Below, in pieces: positions 45,071 through 55,803 of a DNA stretch of 64,000 bases. Both the position numbers and the translations under genes were made by a program. The notes beneath the pieces were generated by a model. It was given only the letters and a program-made list of their open reading frames with translations, searched no databases and was not told where the DNA came from. The stretch covers positions 13,822,501-13,886,500 of the forward strand of contig NC_135384.1 of the NCBI RefSeq assembly GCF_049243985.1, given 5' to 3'. Position 1 is the stretch's first letter. Each line of letters starts with the position of its first letter. This DNA comes from Paroedura picta (lineage: Eukaryota > Chordata > Lepidosauria > Squamata > Gekkonidae).

Positions 45071-45131
45071 AGTCCAGTAGCACCTTTAAGACCAACAAAG
45101 ATTTATTCAGACCAACATGGCTACTCATTTG
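45071..45131 (-). mobile_element. 61-bp retroposon fragment with TSD
   Basis: agtccagtagcacctttaag .. accaacatggctactcattt, flanked by a 12-bp repeat aactgatcttca (45058-45069, 45132-45143). Unit 1 lacks it near 40280. It is the truncated end of a repeat whose other part appears near 28770; orientation is inferred. Confidence 0.8.
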
Positions 45132-46071
45132 AACTGATCTTCAGTAAAAGAAGATGAAAAGGGCTGCAGAACAAATGGGACTCCAAGGTATTTAATAATG
45201 TTTCATAATGGAAAATCAGTTAGTATTTAATGACTGTAGCAGACTGTCAAAGATATTCCTCCCAATATATTTAAATAAGATGCTATTCAAGAATTATTTG
45301 ATTAAACTGAAATAATTTCTAAAAATAAAATAAAGCTATGGTGTAGTTTCTCAAGAGCAGTTACTGGTGCCATTGGTACAGCCAACCTACATGACCTTAC
45401 ATATCCATATCAGTTTATAAGCTTCAGCCTATGTCTCCAAGAGACAGAAAGAGAAGAAGGGCATTCATATTTCTATTTAGAATAAAATGGGCAGCATACA
45501 AGGAAAGGAGAAAGACAAAAGATCTTCAAAAGTAAACAGCTGAATAGCAGAGTGTACTCAAAGGAGGTAAGTGTAGCTGTCTAAGGAGACAAAAAAGAGA
45601 ATACATAATAAAGCTTTCTCCATCTGATTAGAAGTGTGGAATTACATTGTTTGAGATTCTTTGACAGGTGGTCCTTCAGGAAGACAATCCACTTTGGAAA
45701 CCCAATGTGGCCTGAATCTGAAACGATGGGCAAAAAAGCCCTTTTAATAGCATTGGTCCTAAGAGCCATCATAAATGGAATCGAGAGTTGGGGGGGGGGG
45801 GAATCCAGTTTTGAGTAATGCTACCGGGGAGGCTGCTGAGTGGTTGTCTGGGTGTTCAGAATCAGACTGAATTAAAATTCAAAGAAAGGTCAATGGACTA
45901 GATTGGATGGTGGTGACATGATTAAAGTCTGGCTTCTCTGGTTGTCTCGGGATGACTGTATTCTTTGTTGTGAAATTGATTGTTGTGAAGTTGACCTGCT
46001 GAGGACTATTCTCAAAAATATTTCCTCTACTCAACCCTCCAGGTAATCTGCCAGTGGATATTGAGAGCAAA

Positions 46072-47037
46072 ATGCCCAATCTTACCTCCACATCTCAATT
46101 TCTGCTCCTGGAATTTTCAGATATCCGAGAATTACAGATCTTACATTTCTTTGTATTCTTAGCAGTATATATGACTGCACTGACTGGCAACCTTCTCATC
46201 ATCATTGCTGTAGTGCTTGATCACCATCTGCACACCCCCATGTACTTCTTCCTAATGAACTTGGCTGTTCTGGACCTTGGCTCAGTTTCTATCATGGTTC
46301 CTAAAGCTATGGCCAATTCCCTCCTGAACACCCGGTCAATTTCTTACTCAGGATGTGTGGCCCAAGTATTTTTCTTCTTCTTCCTTGGGGGGTCAGATTT
46401 TGCCATCCTAACAATAATGGCCCATGATCGATATGTTGCTATCTGCTGTCCATTACAATATGAGACAATTATGCATGAAGGAGCCTGCATCCAGATGGCA
46501 GCCAGCGCATGGATTTCTGGTATTCTGTATGGTATTTTACACACTGGTGGTACTTTTGCCATCACCTTCTGCTCCAATATAATCAATCAATTTTTCTGTG
46601 AGGTTCCACAGATAATAAAACTTTCCTGCTCAGACTTATATCTGATTGAAATTGGAATTCTTCTGTTCAGCTGTGGCTTATTTGGGGGATGTTTTATCTA
46701 CATTGTTATAACTTATGTGAAAATTTTTGCAACAGTACTCCGAATGCCTTCGGTGCATGGGCGGAAGAAATCCCTCTCCACTTGCCTTCCTCACCTCACT
46801 GTCGTGTCTCTGCTTCTTTTCACTGGAATATTTGCCTATGTGAGGCCTCCCGGAAACACTTCTTCTGAGATTAATGTAATTTGTGCTGTAATGTATGCTA
46901 TATTACCTCCACTGCTGAATCCCTTCATCTATAGCATGAGAAACAAAGAACTCAAGACTGCCTTGTTCAAGCTCACTGACTTTGGACCTTTTCCCCAAAC
47001 CAGCACCAGGAAAATTCTTCTAGTAAAACTGGTCTGA
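46072..47037 (+). CDS. Olfactory receptor, family 14-like, intact (unit 2)
   Basis: 321 aa, ATG at 46072. Tandem sister of the 41267 gene with the same landmarks: NLT at 3-5, HTPMYFFLMNLAVLD, IMAHDRYVAIC, NQFFCEVPQ, HLTVVSLL and LPPLLNPFIYSMRNKE. About 92% identical by eye. Differences cluster in TM2-TM3 (SIMVPKAMANS; FFFFLGGSDFAI), in the third extracellular loop (RPPGNT against RPSDDT) and at the C-terminus. TM3 and loop 3 changes could alter ligand preference; that is inference. No stop or frameshift. Confidence 0.96.
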   Translation: MPNLTSTSQFLLLEFSDIRELQILHFFVFLAVYMTALTGNLLIIIAVVLDHHLHTPMYFFLMNLAVLDLGSVSIMVPKAMANSLLNTRSISYSGCVAQVFFFFFLGGSDFAILTIMAHDRYVAICCPLQYETIMHEGACIQMAASAWISGILYGILHTGGTFAITFCSNIINQFFCEVPQIIKLSCSDLYLIEIGILLFSCGLFGGCFIYIVITYVKIFATVLRMPSVHGRKKSLSTCLPHLTVVSLLLFTGIFAYVRPPGNTSSEINVICAVMYAILPPLLNPFIYSMRNKELKTALFKLTDFGPFPQTSTRKILLVKLV

Positions 47038-48074
47038 ACTGTCTTCTCTGGCTTATTGTGCTTCTAGTTTTTGTACCATGGGCTCTGCATTATATAATAT
47101 ACAGCAAACAATTTTTGGATTTTGTGAAGTACAAGCAAAAGGGGTGGGACAGGTGGTGGTTTTTCCCCTTTTATCAGTAATCAGCTGTGAATACTGAAAA
47201 TGTGCATACATGAGACCTTTATTGGCATTATAGAAAAGAAAACCAATTGACAATATTGCGTAAAACAGATAAAATTCTAATCAATATTCAAATTATGGTA
47301 TGTTATAAATATAAGAGTATTTATTTTGTACATTTGTTATTATTGACTATTGTTACAGCATGATTTCATGTGGTATGAATGTTACAGTCCGAAGGAGCAA
47401 GCACTGAGAAAGTCTTCATGAAAACAGGTGGATCCAATGGCCGGGACCCGGTTCTGGTTGCCCAAGATATTAAGCATTTATTATTTGCTTAAGAAGTTTA
47501 TGATTACAGGAATAAACAAGCATCTAAATTTATTTGAGAAAATATATATACACCGTGTGTGGAATTCCTTATTTCCTGTATTTTACAATAAACTAAGTGC
47601 AACTTTCATTGCAAAAGTACAGTAGAGGATTAAACTGCAGCATGTACATGCAGAAGGGTACTTTAACCTTAATAGTTTGGGTTTTTTTTACATCAGTTTT
47701 GATCTCTTGATTTTTCATGCTGTAGATCATGCTTTGGGCACATGGGGGCCGCATTCGCATGCCCTGTGCCTAAAGAGGGCCACATCTTAAACCGAAATGT
47801 AATACCCTGCGGGTGATAGCAGCAGACAAGTAGGTTGGAGTGCTGCACAAAAAGAGGTTGAGGGTTGCATGCAGCCCACGGGCCTCAGGTTCGGTACCCC
47901 TGCTGTAGATCAAAGGATGAATCAGAACAAGAAAGCTTTAGTAGTTGTTATTTCACCAAAAAAAAAACTGGTTAACAATATTAGGGCGGAAGGAAATCAT
48001 GATGGTTCCATCAGTAAGGCCCTTTACCACTAGTATATCCCTGGATACATAATGTAACTGAAGAAGTATGCATA

Positions 48075-48353
48075 AAAGGTAAAGGTATCCCCTGTGCAAG
48101 CACCGAGTCATGTCTGACCCTTGGGGTGACACCCTCCAGCGTTTTCATGGCAGACTCAATACGGGGTGGTTTGCCAGTGTCTTCCCCAGTCCTTAGCGTT
48201 TACACCCCAGCAAGCTGGGTACTCATTTTACCGACCTCGGAAGGATGGAAGGCTGAGTCAACCTTGAGCTGATCTCAAAAGATTGAACTCCCAGCCTCAT
48301 GGGCAAAGCTTTCAGACGGCTGCCTTACCACTCTGCGCCACAAGAGGCTCATA
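48075..48353 (-). mobile_element. Sauria SINE, minus strand
   Basis: Reverse-oriented Sauria SINE, starting with the aaaggtaaaggtatccc tail and ending cacaagaggctcat. Perfect 12-bp duplication gaagtatgcata at 48063-48074 and 48354-48365. Unit 1 keeps the empty site near 43270. Confidence 0.97.
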
Positions 48354-48765
48354 GAAGTATGCATACCAAGACTTATAACCAGAATTACACTTTGTTGCAC
48401 TTGATGTTGCCACTGGACTCAAACTTTGTCCGCAGTAATAAACCGCTTTAAAAGGTAAATAAGACAGATTTCTGAAGGGTATGTTTATCAGTGGCTACTA
48501 GCCATGGTGAGTGAGGTAAACCCTCCACATTCAGAGGCACTAAACTTCTGAATCCCAGGGCCTGGAGGCAAATCAGAAGAACTGCTTGGCCATTGTGTGA
48601 GACAGATTGCTGGACTAGATGGACTATTGGTCTTATCCAGGAAGCTTCTTTTTATATATATAAATAAACTAGAGAGAAAACCTGTTGCCTGGCAGGGTGG
48701 TATATGGGCCAATCAATATGCGAGTCTCTTTCTTTGACATCATACAGATGACAGCTTTATTAACC

Positions 48766-49059
48766 AACAGAAACTGAGGGCTGGCCTTGCACAAGGTGTA
48801 GAGTAACCTCTGTGCAGCCGTCCAGCTGCTAACATGGGTTCAAGGGGCGCCCTGGGTCCTCCTCCCTCCCAGCTTGGAGGAAGTGTAGAGATTTGCATAA
48901 TTTGGTCTCTGCTGGGACTGGGTCAAAAGTTCAGTCTCTGGTCTCTGTGTAATTACCAGAAAGATAGGTTTTCTTGGAATTAGCTGATCTCAAAAGAATT
49001 TTCATGTATTGAAGGTCAAAAGATAAATAGCATCTTGAATCTTGATAACAATGGAATGT
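48766..49059. other. Unassigned DNA
   Basis: No gene or element recognised between unit 2 and the BovB copy. Confidence 0.45.
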
Positions 49060-49071
49060 TAACATAACTAT

Positions 49072-49695
49072 GTTGTTGTTGCTAGGTGCGAAGTCGTGTC
49101 CGACCCATCACGACCCCATGGACAATGAGGTCTTCCAGGCCTTCCTGTCCTCTACCATTCCCCGGAGTCCATTTAAGCTCACACTGACTGCTTCAGTGAC
49201 TCCATACAGCCACCTCATACTCTGTCGTCCCCTTCTTCTTTTGCCCTCGATCGCTCCCAGCATTAGGCTCTTCTCCAGGGAGTCCTTCCTTCTCATGAGG
49301 TGGCCAAAGTATTTGAGTTTCATCTTCAGGATCTGGCCTTCTAAGGAGCAGTCAGGGCTGATCTCCTCTAGGTTTGTTCGCCTTGCAGTCCAAGAGACTC
49401 GCAAGAGTTTTCTCCAGCACCAGAGTTCAAAAGCCTCAATTCTTTGACGCTCGGCCTTCCTTATGGTCCAACTTTCGCAGCCATACATTGCAACTGGGAA
49501 GACCATAGCCTTGACTAAACGCGCTTTTGTTGGCATGGTGATGTCTCTGCTTTTTAGGATGCTGTCTAGATTTGCCGTAGCTTTCCTCCCCAGGAGCAAG
49601 CGTCTTTTAATTTCTTTGCTGCAGTCCCCATCTGCAGTGATCTTGGAGCCCAGGAAAATAAAATCTGTCACTATCTCCATTTCTTGAAATGGAGA
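49072..49695 (-). mobile_element. 5'-truncated BovB with fold-back 5' end
   Basis: About 624 bp of BovB 3' end, minus strand, tail gttgttgtt at 49073. Perfect 12-bp duplication taacataactat (49060-49071, 49696-49707). The reading frame has a small deletion relative to the full copy. The last bases before the right duplication, gaaatggagat, are an inverted copy of the adjoining atctccatttc, absent from the full-length element. Confidence 0.93.
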
Positions 49696-49933
49696 TAACA
49701 TAACTATATGCTTCTGCAAAATATTGTGTCTGCTGATGTGTATTGCAAAGTCTGTTCTCCTGAGCTGTAAAACAAATAAAAGGCTAGCCTGCTTGAGAGG
49801 GCTACTAAGCTCATGAGGGACCAGACAGGAAAGAAGTCTCCGAAGCAGGTCAGCACACAGAAAGAGGGAAGCCTTGTCTGTAATTACTTCAAGGAACGAT
49901 CCCTTGTCCCTGGATTCCTTCCTTTAGGAGGAG

Positions 49934-52900
49934 GTCAGTAGATGTTTGCCAGGCATCCAAGAACTTCAATCATTCCTTCCTCCTGACTCCTAGCCCCTGA
50001 CCTATCCATCCAGGTAAGGCCATGCTTGGCATTAGCTGGTCTCTTACACAGACCCCTGATCCCAGGGTTCCAGCACGCAGACTGGTGCCTGGTCAAATAT
50101 TCTACCTCGTGCCCCTATTGCACTGCCATGATGATTAAACAACCATACATCATTATAGCTCACTTGAGTGGTCTCTTGAGAGGGAACACAAAATTTTTGA
50201 AAACAAGGATTCTTCTAAATAAGAGACTGGAGTATTTTGAAGTCTTAATGAGTTTTAGAAGGGGAATTTGCTAATTGTTCTGGAATTTCTTCTTTAAGGT
50301 ATCAAGAGGATGCTCTCCAGAGACAATCTGTTGCTCCCTTATATAGAGCTTATTTTGTTTATTGCATTGGTGACATGACAAGAGATAATCACTCTATGGA
50401 CTTACCTCTCGATCAATCTTCCTTGATGCCAGGAGATAGTTAACGGTAAATGTTGATTTTGCTGTTGATACTTTTAGTTGAGGTCTATGTCTCTTTTAAT
50501 ATGGTAGATTCTGTATAATAATCTTAATTTAATATTGTTATAAAATCAGACAGTTCATATCAGGATTCAAAAGGAGTGTTCTATTATCATGGTTGTAATA
50601 ATCCAACTTTTACATTGTTATAAATTGGAGACAGATAACTTTTACATTGTTATAAATTGGAGACCCTGTGTGGAGTAGGATCCAATCACCCTTTGCTGGT
50701 GGAAAAGAGGAGGAAGATCCCCTTCAAAGATCCTATTACACTGGAGGCAATGGGGCCTGATTTTTGGTGTGTCATGGGTGCTATAATAATATTGATTGAT
50801 AGTGAATGAAAAATTAACACATCCAATTCAAGAAGCTATGTTGGTTTGAACCCTGACTACATTTTTGAAGGATGGGACTTTCTTGCAGCCCACTCCCAAA
50901 GTAGGTCCGTAGTCTCCATTAAATGCTTCTGTTGGAGGACAAGGCACCCTGGAAGGGCATAAGGGGTGTGTGCAAGGGGAAGATGGAACTGATGGCAAGT
51001 GCTAGTATGTTTGGATCCAACAAAGTCTTTGTACTCTTGCACCAATTGGGGATGATTATTATCTGTAGCTGGTGCCAGAACATAGGGAACAGCTGTTTTG
51101 TGTAAAGCAGATTATGAGGTTGCAGATCAGAGAACTACTGAGGCCTAGATGCCATCCTGTAGGAAACCCTTGCAGACTACAATTTTTTCTTAGAAAAAAA
51201 AATCAGCCACCCACTGTCAGCCTGATCTTGACCTACTTCACAGGTGTTAGAATATTATGGGAGATGAGAAAATAATGTAAGACTTTTTTGGTCCCCACTG
51301 GGGGGAAAGGCACAGAATAAATGAAGCTGAATAGAAGATACCTGCCAGCTATCGCATGGCCCAGCAATAAAAGTGGATTGCAATATTCTTATTTAATGTT
51401 GTCACCAAGTAATGATCAGATGATCTGTTACATGAGATAAAACCTAAACAATTTATTTCGTTACAGAAAAAGCTTTTTAGGGGTGCTTTTTGTAAGTTCA
51501 GACAAAACACATCAGAACATTTAATAAAACTCAGTATTAATTGTGGGGGCGAGAATATAAAGATTCATTGGCTTTGGGTCTTTGTCTTGGAAACCTCATT
51601 ATTTTTAAATTTCATTTTCAGCTATTCAAACTATGGATCTTCTGGAGACAGACAATAAAACAACAATAACTACAATTATTCTTCTGGGATTTGGGGATTC
51701 CCCCGGACTTCAGATTCCTCTCTTCCTGGTTTTCCTAGTAATCTACGGTGTGACCATGGCTGGAAACATCATCATCATTGTGTTAGTAATCACAGATCAT
51801 CACCTTCACATTCCTATGTACTTATTCCTTGGAAACTTGTCCTGTCTGGAGACCGTCTACACTTCCACCCTTCTCCCCAGAGTGCTGGCCAGTTTCTTGA
51901 CAGGGGACAGAACCATTTCTGTTGGGGGCTGCTTTATCCAGCTTTACACTTTTGGGATGCTTTTGGTTGCTGAATGCTACCTGTTGGCATCCATGTCATA
52001 TGATCGATATTTGGCAATATGCAAACCTCTTCAATATGCAACTCTAATGAGCACAAGACTCTGTAGTGTTTTGTCAGCTCTATCTTGGCTTTGCGGGATA
52101 ACAGTTATGACTTTAGTAATGAGTTTAATGTCAAAGTTGAAATACTGTGGCCCCCATGAAATTGATAATTTCTTCTGCGAATTGACACCAGTGATTAACC
52201 TATCATGCAGTGACACATCTCTGGTGACACTGGTGGGCCTCACGTTATCTGCCATAGATATTATTCCATCTTGTCTTCTGACCATGATTTCTTACATTTG
52301 TATAATTGCTGCCATTGTACAAATCCCATCTTCGGATGGGCGAAAAAAGGCCTTTTCCACTTGTTCTTCCCACCTCATTGTTGTTTCCATATTTTATGGG
52401 TCATTGATATTTGTATATGCTCTTCCCAAAAAGGAAGCTCTAAGAGAAGTGTACAAGATCTTTTCAGTCTTCTACACAATCTTAACCCCTCTAATTAATC
52501 CCCTTATCTATAGTCTAAGAAACAAGGAGGTTAAAAAAGCTTTAAGGAGGGCTGCAAAAAAATATGGCATTTCCAAGAGATTCGTTGGAGATGCAGAGTA
52601 ATTAGATAAGATTTGTCTGAAATATACAGAGTGAAGATGTTTCTTGTAGGCTCTTATACTATTTTAAATTCTATTTGTATCCTTGAGTTTTCAGATTTAT
52701 TTATTGTTTCTCTGCCATTGAGATTCATTCCACGATAGTAGCTGGTTCCATATACTCTTAAAACAGTTCAATGGGAATGCTTTTAAAAATGAAAACATCT
52801 TTACAGATCTGACTGCAACAAGCTGCCCTTACAGAGTTATACAGTAGTAGGAAGTGTGGAACTGGGTTTTAGAAAATCCTTGATTAAATCATTGTTAAGT

Positions 52901-53125
52901 CTGAAATTTCACTTGTTAATCCAGATCAACCCATTATGTCTCAGTTTATATTACCCTACTAGGCCAATTAATTGGTAAAAATTCTAGATTCTAATATAAC
53001 ATAAAACCTTGCTGTCTCTCTTCCTGGACAGTTTTATTTCAGAGTAACAGTAGGGAGGAATACAGCTCCTTCTGCATATATGACATGATTGTGCTTTTGT
53101 GCAGAAACCATGCACATGGGGACTG
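49934..53125. repeat. Inverted duplication, left arm
   Basis: Matches 59751-63539 in reverse complement. The edges are sharp: gtcagtagatg at the left end and ggggactg at the right end are the last shared bases. It includes the OR at 51633. 49934-51632 and 52602-53125 carry no other gene. Confidence 0.95.
51633..52601 (+). CDS. Olfactory receptor, family 6/11-like (left-arm copy)
   Basis: 322 aa, ATG 11 nt after a splice acceptor (tttcattttcag ending 51621). NKT glycosylation site at 8-10, GN 44-45, PMYLFLGNLSCLE (61-73), C100, MSYDRYLAIC (121-130), FFCEL (180-184), KAFSTCSSHLIVV, and PLINPLIYSLRNKE in TM7. Intact and of normal length. It differs from the right-arm copy at about 15 residues. 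At several of these the left copy departs from the group consensus: IDN for IDH before FFC, PRV for PRM, IILLGF for FILLGF. That pattern fits relaxed constraint, or altered specificity, on this copy. Confidence 0.95.
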   Translation: MDLLETDNKTTITTIILLGFGDSPGLQIPLFLVFLVIYGVTMAGNIIIIVLVITDHHLHIPMYLFLGNLSCLETVYTSTLLPRVLASFLTGDRTISVGGCFIQLYTFGMLLVAECYLLASMSYDRYLAICKPLQYATLMSTRLCSVLSALSWLCGITVMTLVMSLMSKLKYCGPHEIDNFFCELTPVINLSCSDTSLVTLVGLTLSAIDIIPSCLLTMISYICIIAAIVQIPSSDGRKKAFSTCSSHLIVVSIFYGSLIFVYALPKKEALREVYKIFSVFYTILTPLINPLIYSLRNKEVKKALRRAAKKYGISKRFVGDAE

Positions 53126-53591
53126 AGGACAACGGACAAGACAATTATGACTTTGAAAGGGACCTGTGATGTCTCCTGGACATCTGCATTCATATTTCCC
53201 ATTTCCATTTTTGAATCTGTCAGCCTGTACTGACATAACACCAATATGAGAAGAGTCCAGATTTGAGATTTGTGTCACTGCATTTGCATTTCTTCCGTTA
53301 CAAGGAAGAAGACAGAACTGAGAAACTTTAGTCTGAGGTAAAGTAAGAATACTTAAAAAAGAAATAAATAATAAAGTGGGGTGGAAGGGATAATGTGCTC
53401 AGTATTTCTGTCCAGTAGACACAAAAATAACTTACCATTTTTCTTCATATTGTTTTGAATCTTTGAATGCCGGTTACTTTGTGCTTCTCTGAAGTCCCCC
53501 ATTTAACCCTGTTGTTTAGAAAATAGTCATTAAGATGCCAACAGCACTGTGGGAAAAGGTATTCCCAATCTCAGCCAAGTGCTACAAGAAA
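53126..53591. other. Unassigned DNA
   Basis: No gene or element recognised. Confidence 0.45.
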
Positions 53592-53953
53592 TTTGCTTCG
53601 TGTAGTGATTGAGAATGGTGCCTTCAAATCTTGTAAACCTAGTTTGATTCTCTGATCCTTCAAATGCAGCCAGTTGGGTGACTTTCAGATTGCCACAGCA
53701 CTGATAAAGCTGTTCTGACTGAGCAGTAATATTAGGGCTCTCTCAGCCTCACCTCCTTCACTGAGTGTCTGTAATGGAATGAGGAAGGAAGGGAACATGA
53801 TTGTAAGCCACTTTGAGACTTCTTCTGGTAGAGAAGAGTGGCATATAAGAACCAACTCTTCTTCTTCTTCTTCTTCTTCTTCTTCTTCTTCTTCTTCTTC
53901 TTCTTCTTCTTCTTCTTCTTCTTCTTCTTCTTCTTCTTCTTCTTCTTCTTCTA
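53592..53953 (+). mobile_element. tRNA-derived SINE with expanded (CTT)n tail
   Basis: Decayed head cgtgtagtgattgagaatgg, gctgttctgactgagcag, tgagacttcttctggtagag and cataagaaccaactcttctt, leading into about 32 CTT repeats (53857-53953). The microsatellite clearly grew from the SINE's own tail. Confidence 0.93.
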
Positions 53954-54018
53954 GAATAGCAAACAAAACTGAAGAAGTGTTCCCTCTCCACATCAAAAAG
54001 TGTACTGTACTTCTAGGG

Positions 54019-54421
54019 CAGTGGTTCTCAAACTTCCTAATGCCTTGCTCTAGAGTCAGCTCCTTGAATAAAGTTCCTCATGTTGTGGTGACCCCCAACC
54101 ATAAAATTATGCAAGTGTCCTTTCACAGAAATTAAAGCAAAACTGACCAATGGTGTGAAGATCCATTGTTCATGATTGTATATAAATTGTTTTCTTTTTT
54201 TCCTCTGGGGTTTCTCAATTCAGTTCTGCCTGTTGTCCCACGATGCCGATCTCACTCTTTTCCTCTGCTCCAAACAGATGAATGCTCTATCCCGATCTAC
54301 CCTGCAAGGCTGTTGTACAAAATGGTTCATCCCCCAGCCAAGCTGCTTTCCCTGCCACAACCCCTGTGAAAGGGTTATTCGATCCCCAAAGGGGTCCTGA
54401 CCCCCAGGTTGAAAATCACTG
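54019..54421. mobile_element. Non-autonomous hAT element, 403 bp
   Basis: Ends cagtggttctcaaactt and aggttgaaaatcactg are imperfect inverted repeats. Flanks ttctaggg and tcttaggg are an approximate 8-bp duplication. No transposase. Confidence 0.8.
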
Positions 54422-54494
54422 TCTTAGGGGAATCTCTTTTTCAGATTCTCTAAAGAAACTCAGGGCAGTTATTTGCTAAGTCTAGATTACTGGA

Positions 54495-54525
54495 CATAGA
54501 ATAGAATAATAGAATTATAGAATAA
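54495..54525 (-). mobile_element. CR1 octamer tail, severed
   Basis: catagaatagaataatag then aattatagaataa is the degenerate CR1 3' tail in minus orientation. Its element continues at 55804, on the other side of the Helitron-like insertion. Confidence 0.88.
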
Positions 54526-55803
54526 CTAGTAAAAAAAAGCCCATTTATAAAAATGGGCTTTGAAAGGGGAGTATGGGGAAGGGAGACAGGCGGGCAAAGG
54601 CAGCCACCCATCCCGATCGGAGGCGAAAGGTGGCGGTGACTGACCTGGCAGGGACCCCGGGTGCTGAGGGCGGCACGTCCATGGGCGTGTAGTGTAGAGA
54701 CTGGGCAAGCCGCGGCGTCGGGTGTTGTCCAGTGTCCATGGCGGGCCGGGGGGAGGCAGTATCAAGGCTGAGGGGCGGTGGGCAGCGCGGCGACGGGGAG
54801 AGCGGGGCAGCAGCGGGATGCGGCACATGCGTGGTAGAGGGGTTGAGGCGGAGCTGCGTGGGGAAAGGGAACCAGGCATGCGCCGGAGTCCGCGCATGCC
54901 TGGTTCAGTCTAGCACTGTGGCGGCAGGCGCGGAGGACACGCGGCCTAGGCACAGCGCTAGCGGCAAGGCAGAAAAGGGCGTTGGAGGCTCAGGAGGAAG
55001 GTAAGGGCGCGTGGCGTGAGTGTAGTTCAGGCGGGGAAAGGGACGGGCGGGGTGGGGTGGGGTGGGAAAGGCAGGGATGGGGACAGGCGTAGTGGCGTGG
55101 CAGCGGCGTCAGAAGGGGTGATGGTAGCAAGAGGGTATGTGTGTGTGGGTGTGGGTGGCTGTGTGTCGTGGTGGAAGCGGGGGCAGGATGGGAAGGGGTT
55201 ATTGGGGGCGAGGGGGTGATGGAGAGGCGGGTGGGTGTTTGGATGTGTGTGTGTGGGAGCGTATGTGTAGGAGTCGAAGCGGCGGCAGTGTGTGAAGGGT
55301 GATGTGGGGGGAGGTGGGTCTTTCGCGGTGGCTGGGAGCATGAATGTGTGTGTGTGGGTGCGTGTGTGCCTCGTAGGGAGGTGAGGCATCGTAGTCAGGG
55401 GCTTGAATGAGAGGGGATAGCTTTAGGCGTGAGTGAGGCTTGGGGCGGGCGGGACAGGAGCTGGGACGCCGCGTCTTCGACACGGCGTCCCAGCTCCTGT
55501 CCCGAGGGCAATCGGAAGGTACCGGGAGGGCTCACCATGTAGGAAGGTTGGTTGTCTTTCTGCAGGGCGAGTGCACTGGCGGGCGAGGCCGGGCCAAGCA
55601 GGCAATGGGGAGCCGCGCTTGGAGCCGCACGGCTCCCCATTGCCAGCTTGGCCCTCGAGTGGCACTCGGAGGGGCGAATCAGGAGCCGCTTCGCGGCTCC
55701 TGATTCGCCCCTCCGAGTTTTTATCATGGACAGAGCCCGCCCTAACTCCTCCCCATTAGCCCTTAGGGCTTTATTTTATCCGCTCCGCAGGAGCGGTTAA
55801 AGA
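54526..55803 (-). mobile_element. Helitron-like non-autonomous element, 1278 bp
   Basis: Minus strand. The 5' end is TCTTTAACCGCTCC (plus ..ggagcggttaaaga ending 55803). The 3' end is CTAG (54526-54529) after an 11-bp perfect hairpin aaagcccattt/aaatgggcttt (54536-54546, 54551-54561). Host A at 54525 and T at 55804; joining the flanks restores a normal CR1 3' tail (agaataa|tagagttgg). The interior is CpG-rich and GT-rich with three long hairpins at 55450-55718 and a small one at 55780-55796. No helicase or Rep domain; long GC-rich ORFs look random. Confidence 0.85.
55450..55718. repeat. Three successive long hairpins
   Basis: Stems: 55450-55471 with 55483-55504 (22 bp perfect); 55591-55615 with 55630-55654 (24 of 25 bp); 55664-55689 with 55693-55718 (26 bp perfect, 3-nt loop ttc). 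The three stem sequences are unrelated to one another. Confidence 0.97.

Larger units (their letters stand above)
43704..48765. repeat. Tandem OR14 unit 2
   Basis: Second copy of the 5-kb unit, direct orientation. OR starts are 4805 bp apart; the left edges are 5.15 kb apart, the difference being net insertion and deletion. No gene other than the OR at 46072. Confidence 0.93.

Noticed and set aside
53685-53996. Poly-Glu and poly-Arg ORFs
   Set aside because: They are translations of the CTT repeat at the end of a SINE.
54526-55803. CpG-rich region with several long ORFs on both strands, resembling a CpG-island gene
   Set aside because: The whole GC-rich stretch is bounded by Helitron-like termini inside a CR1. 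ORFs overlap in all frames as expected from GC-rich DNA, and no domain is visible.
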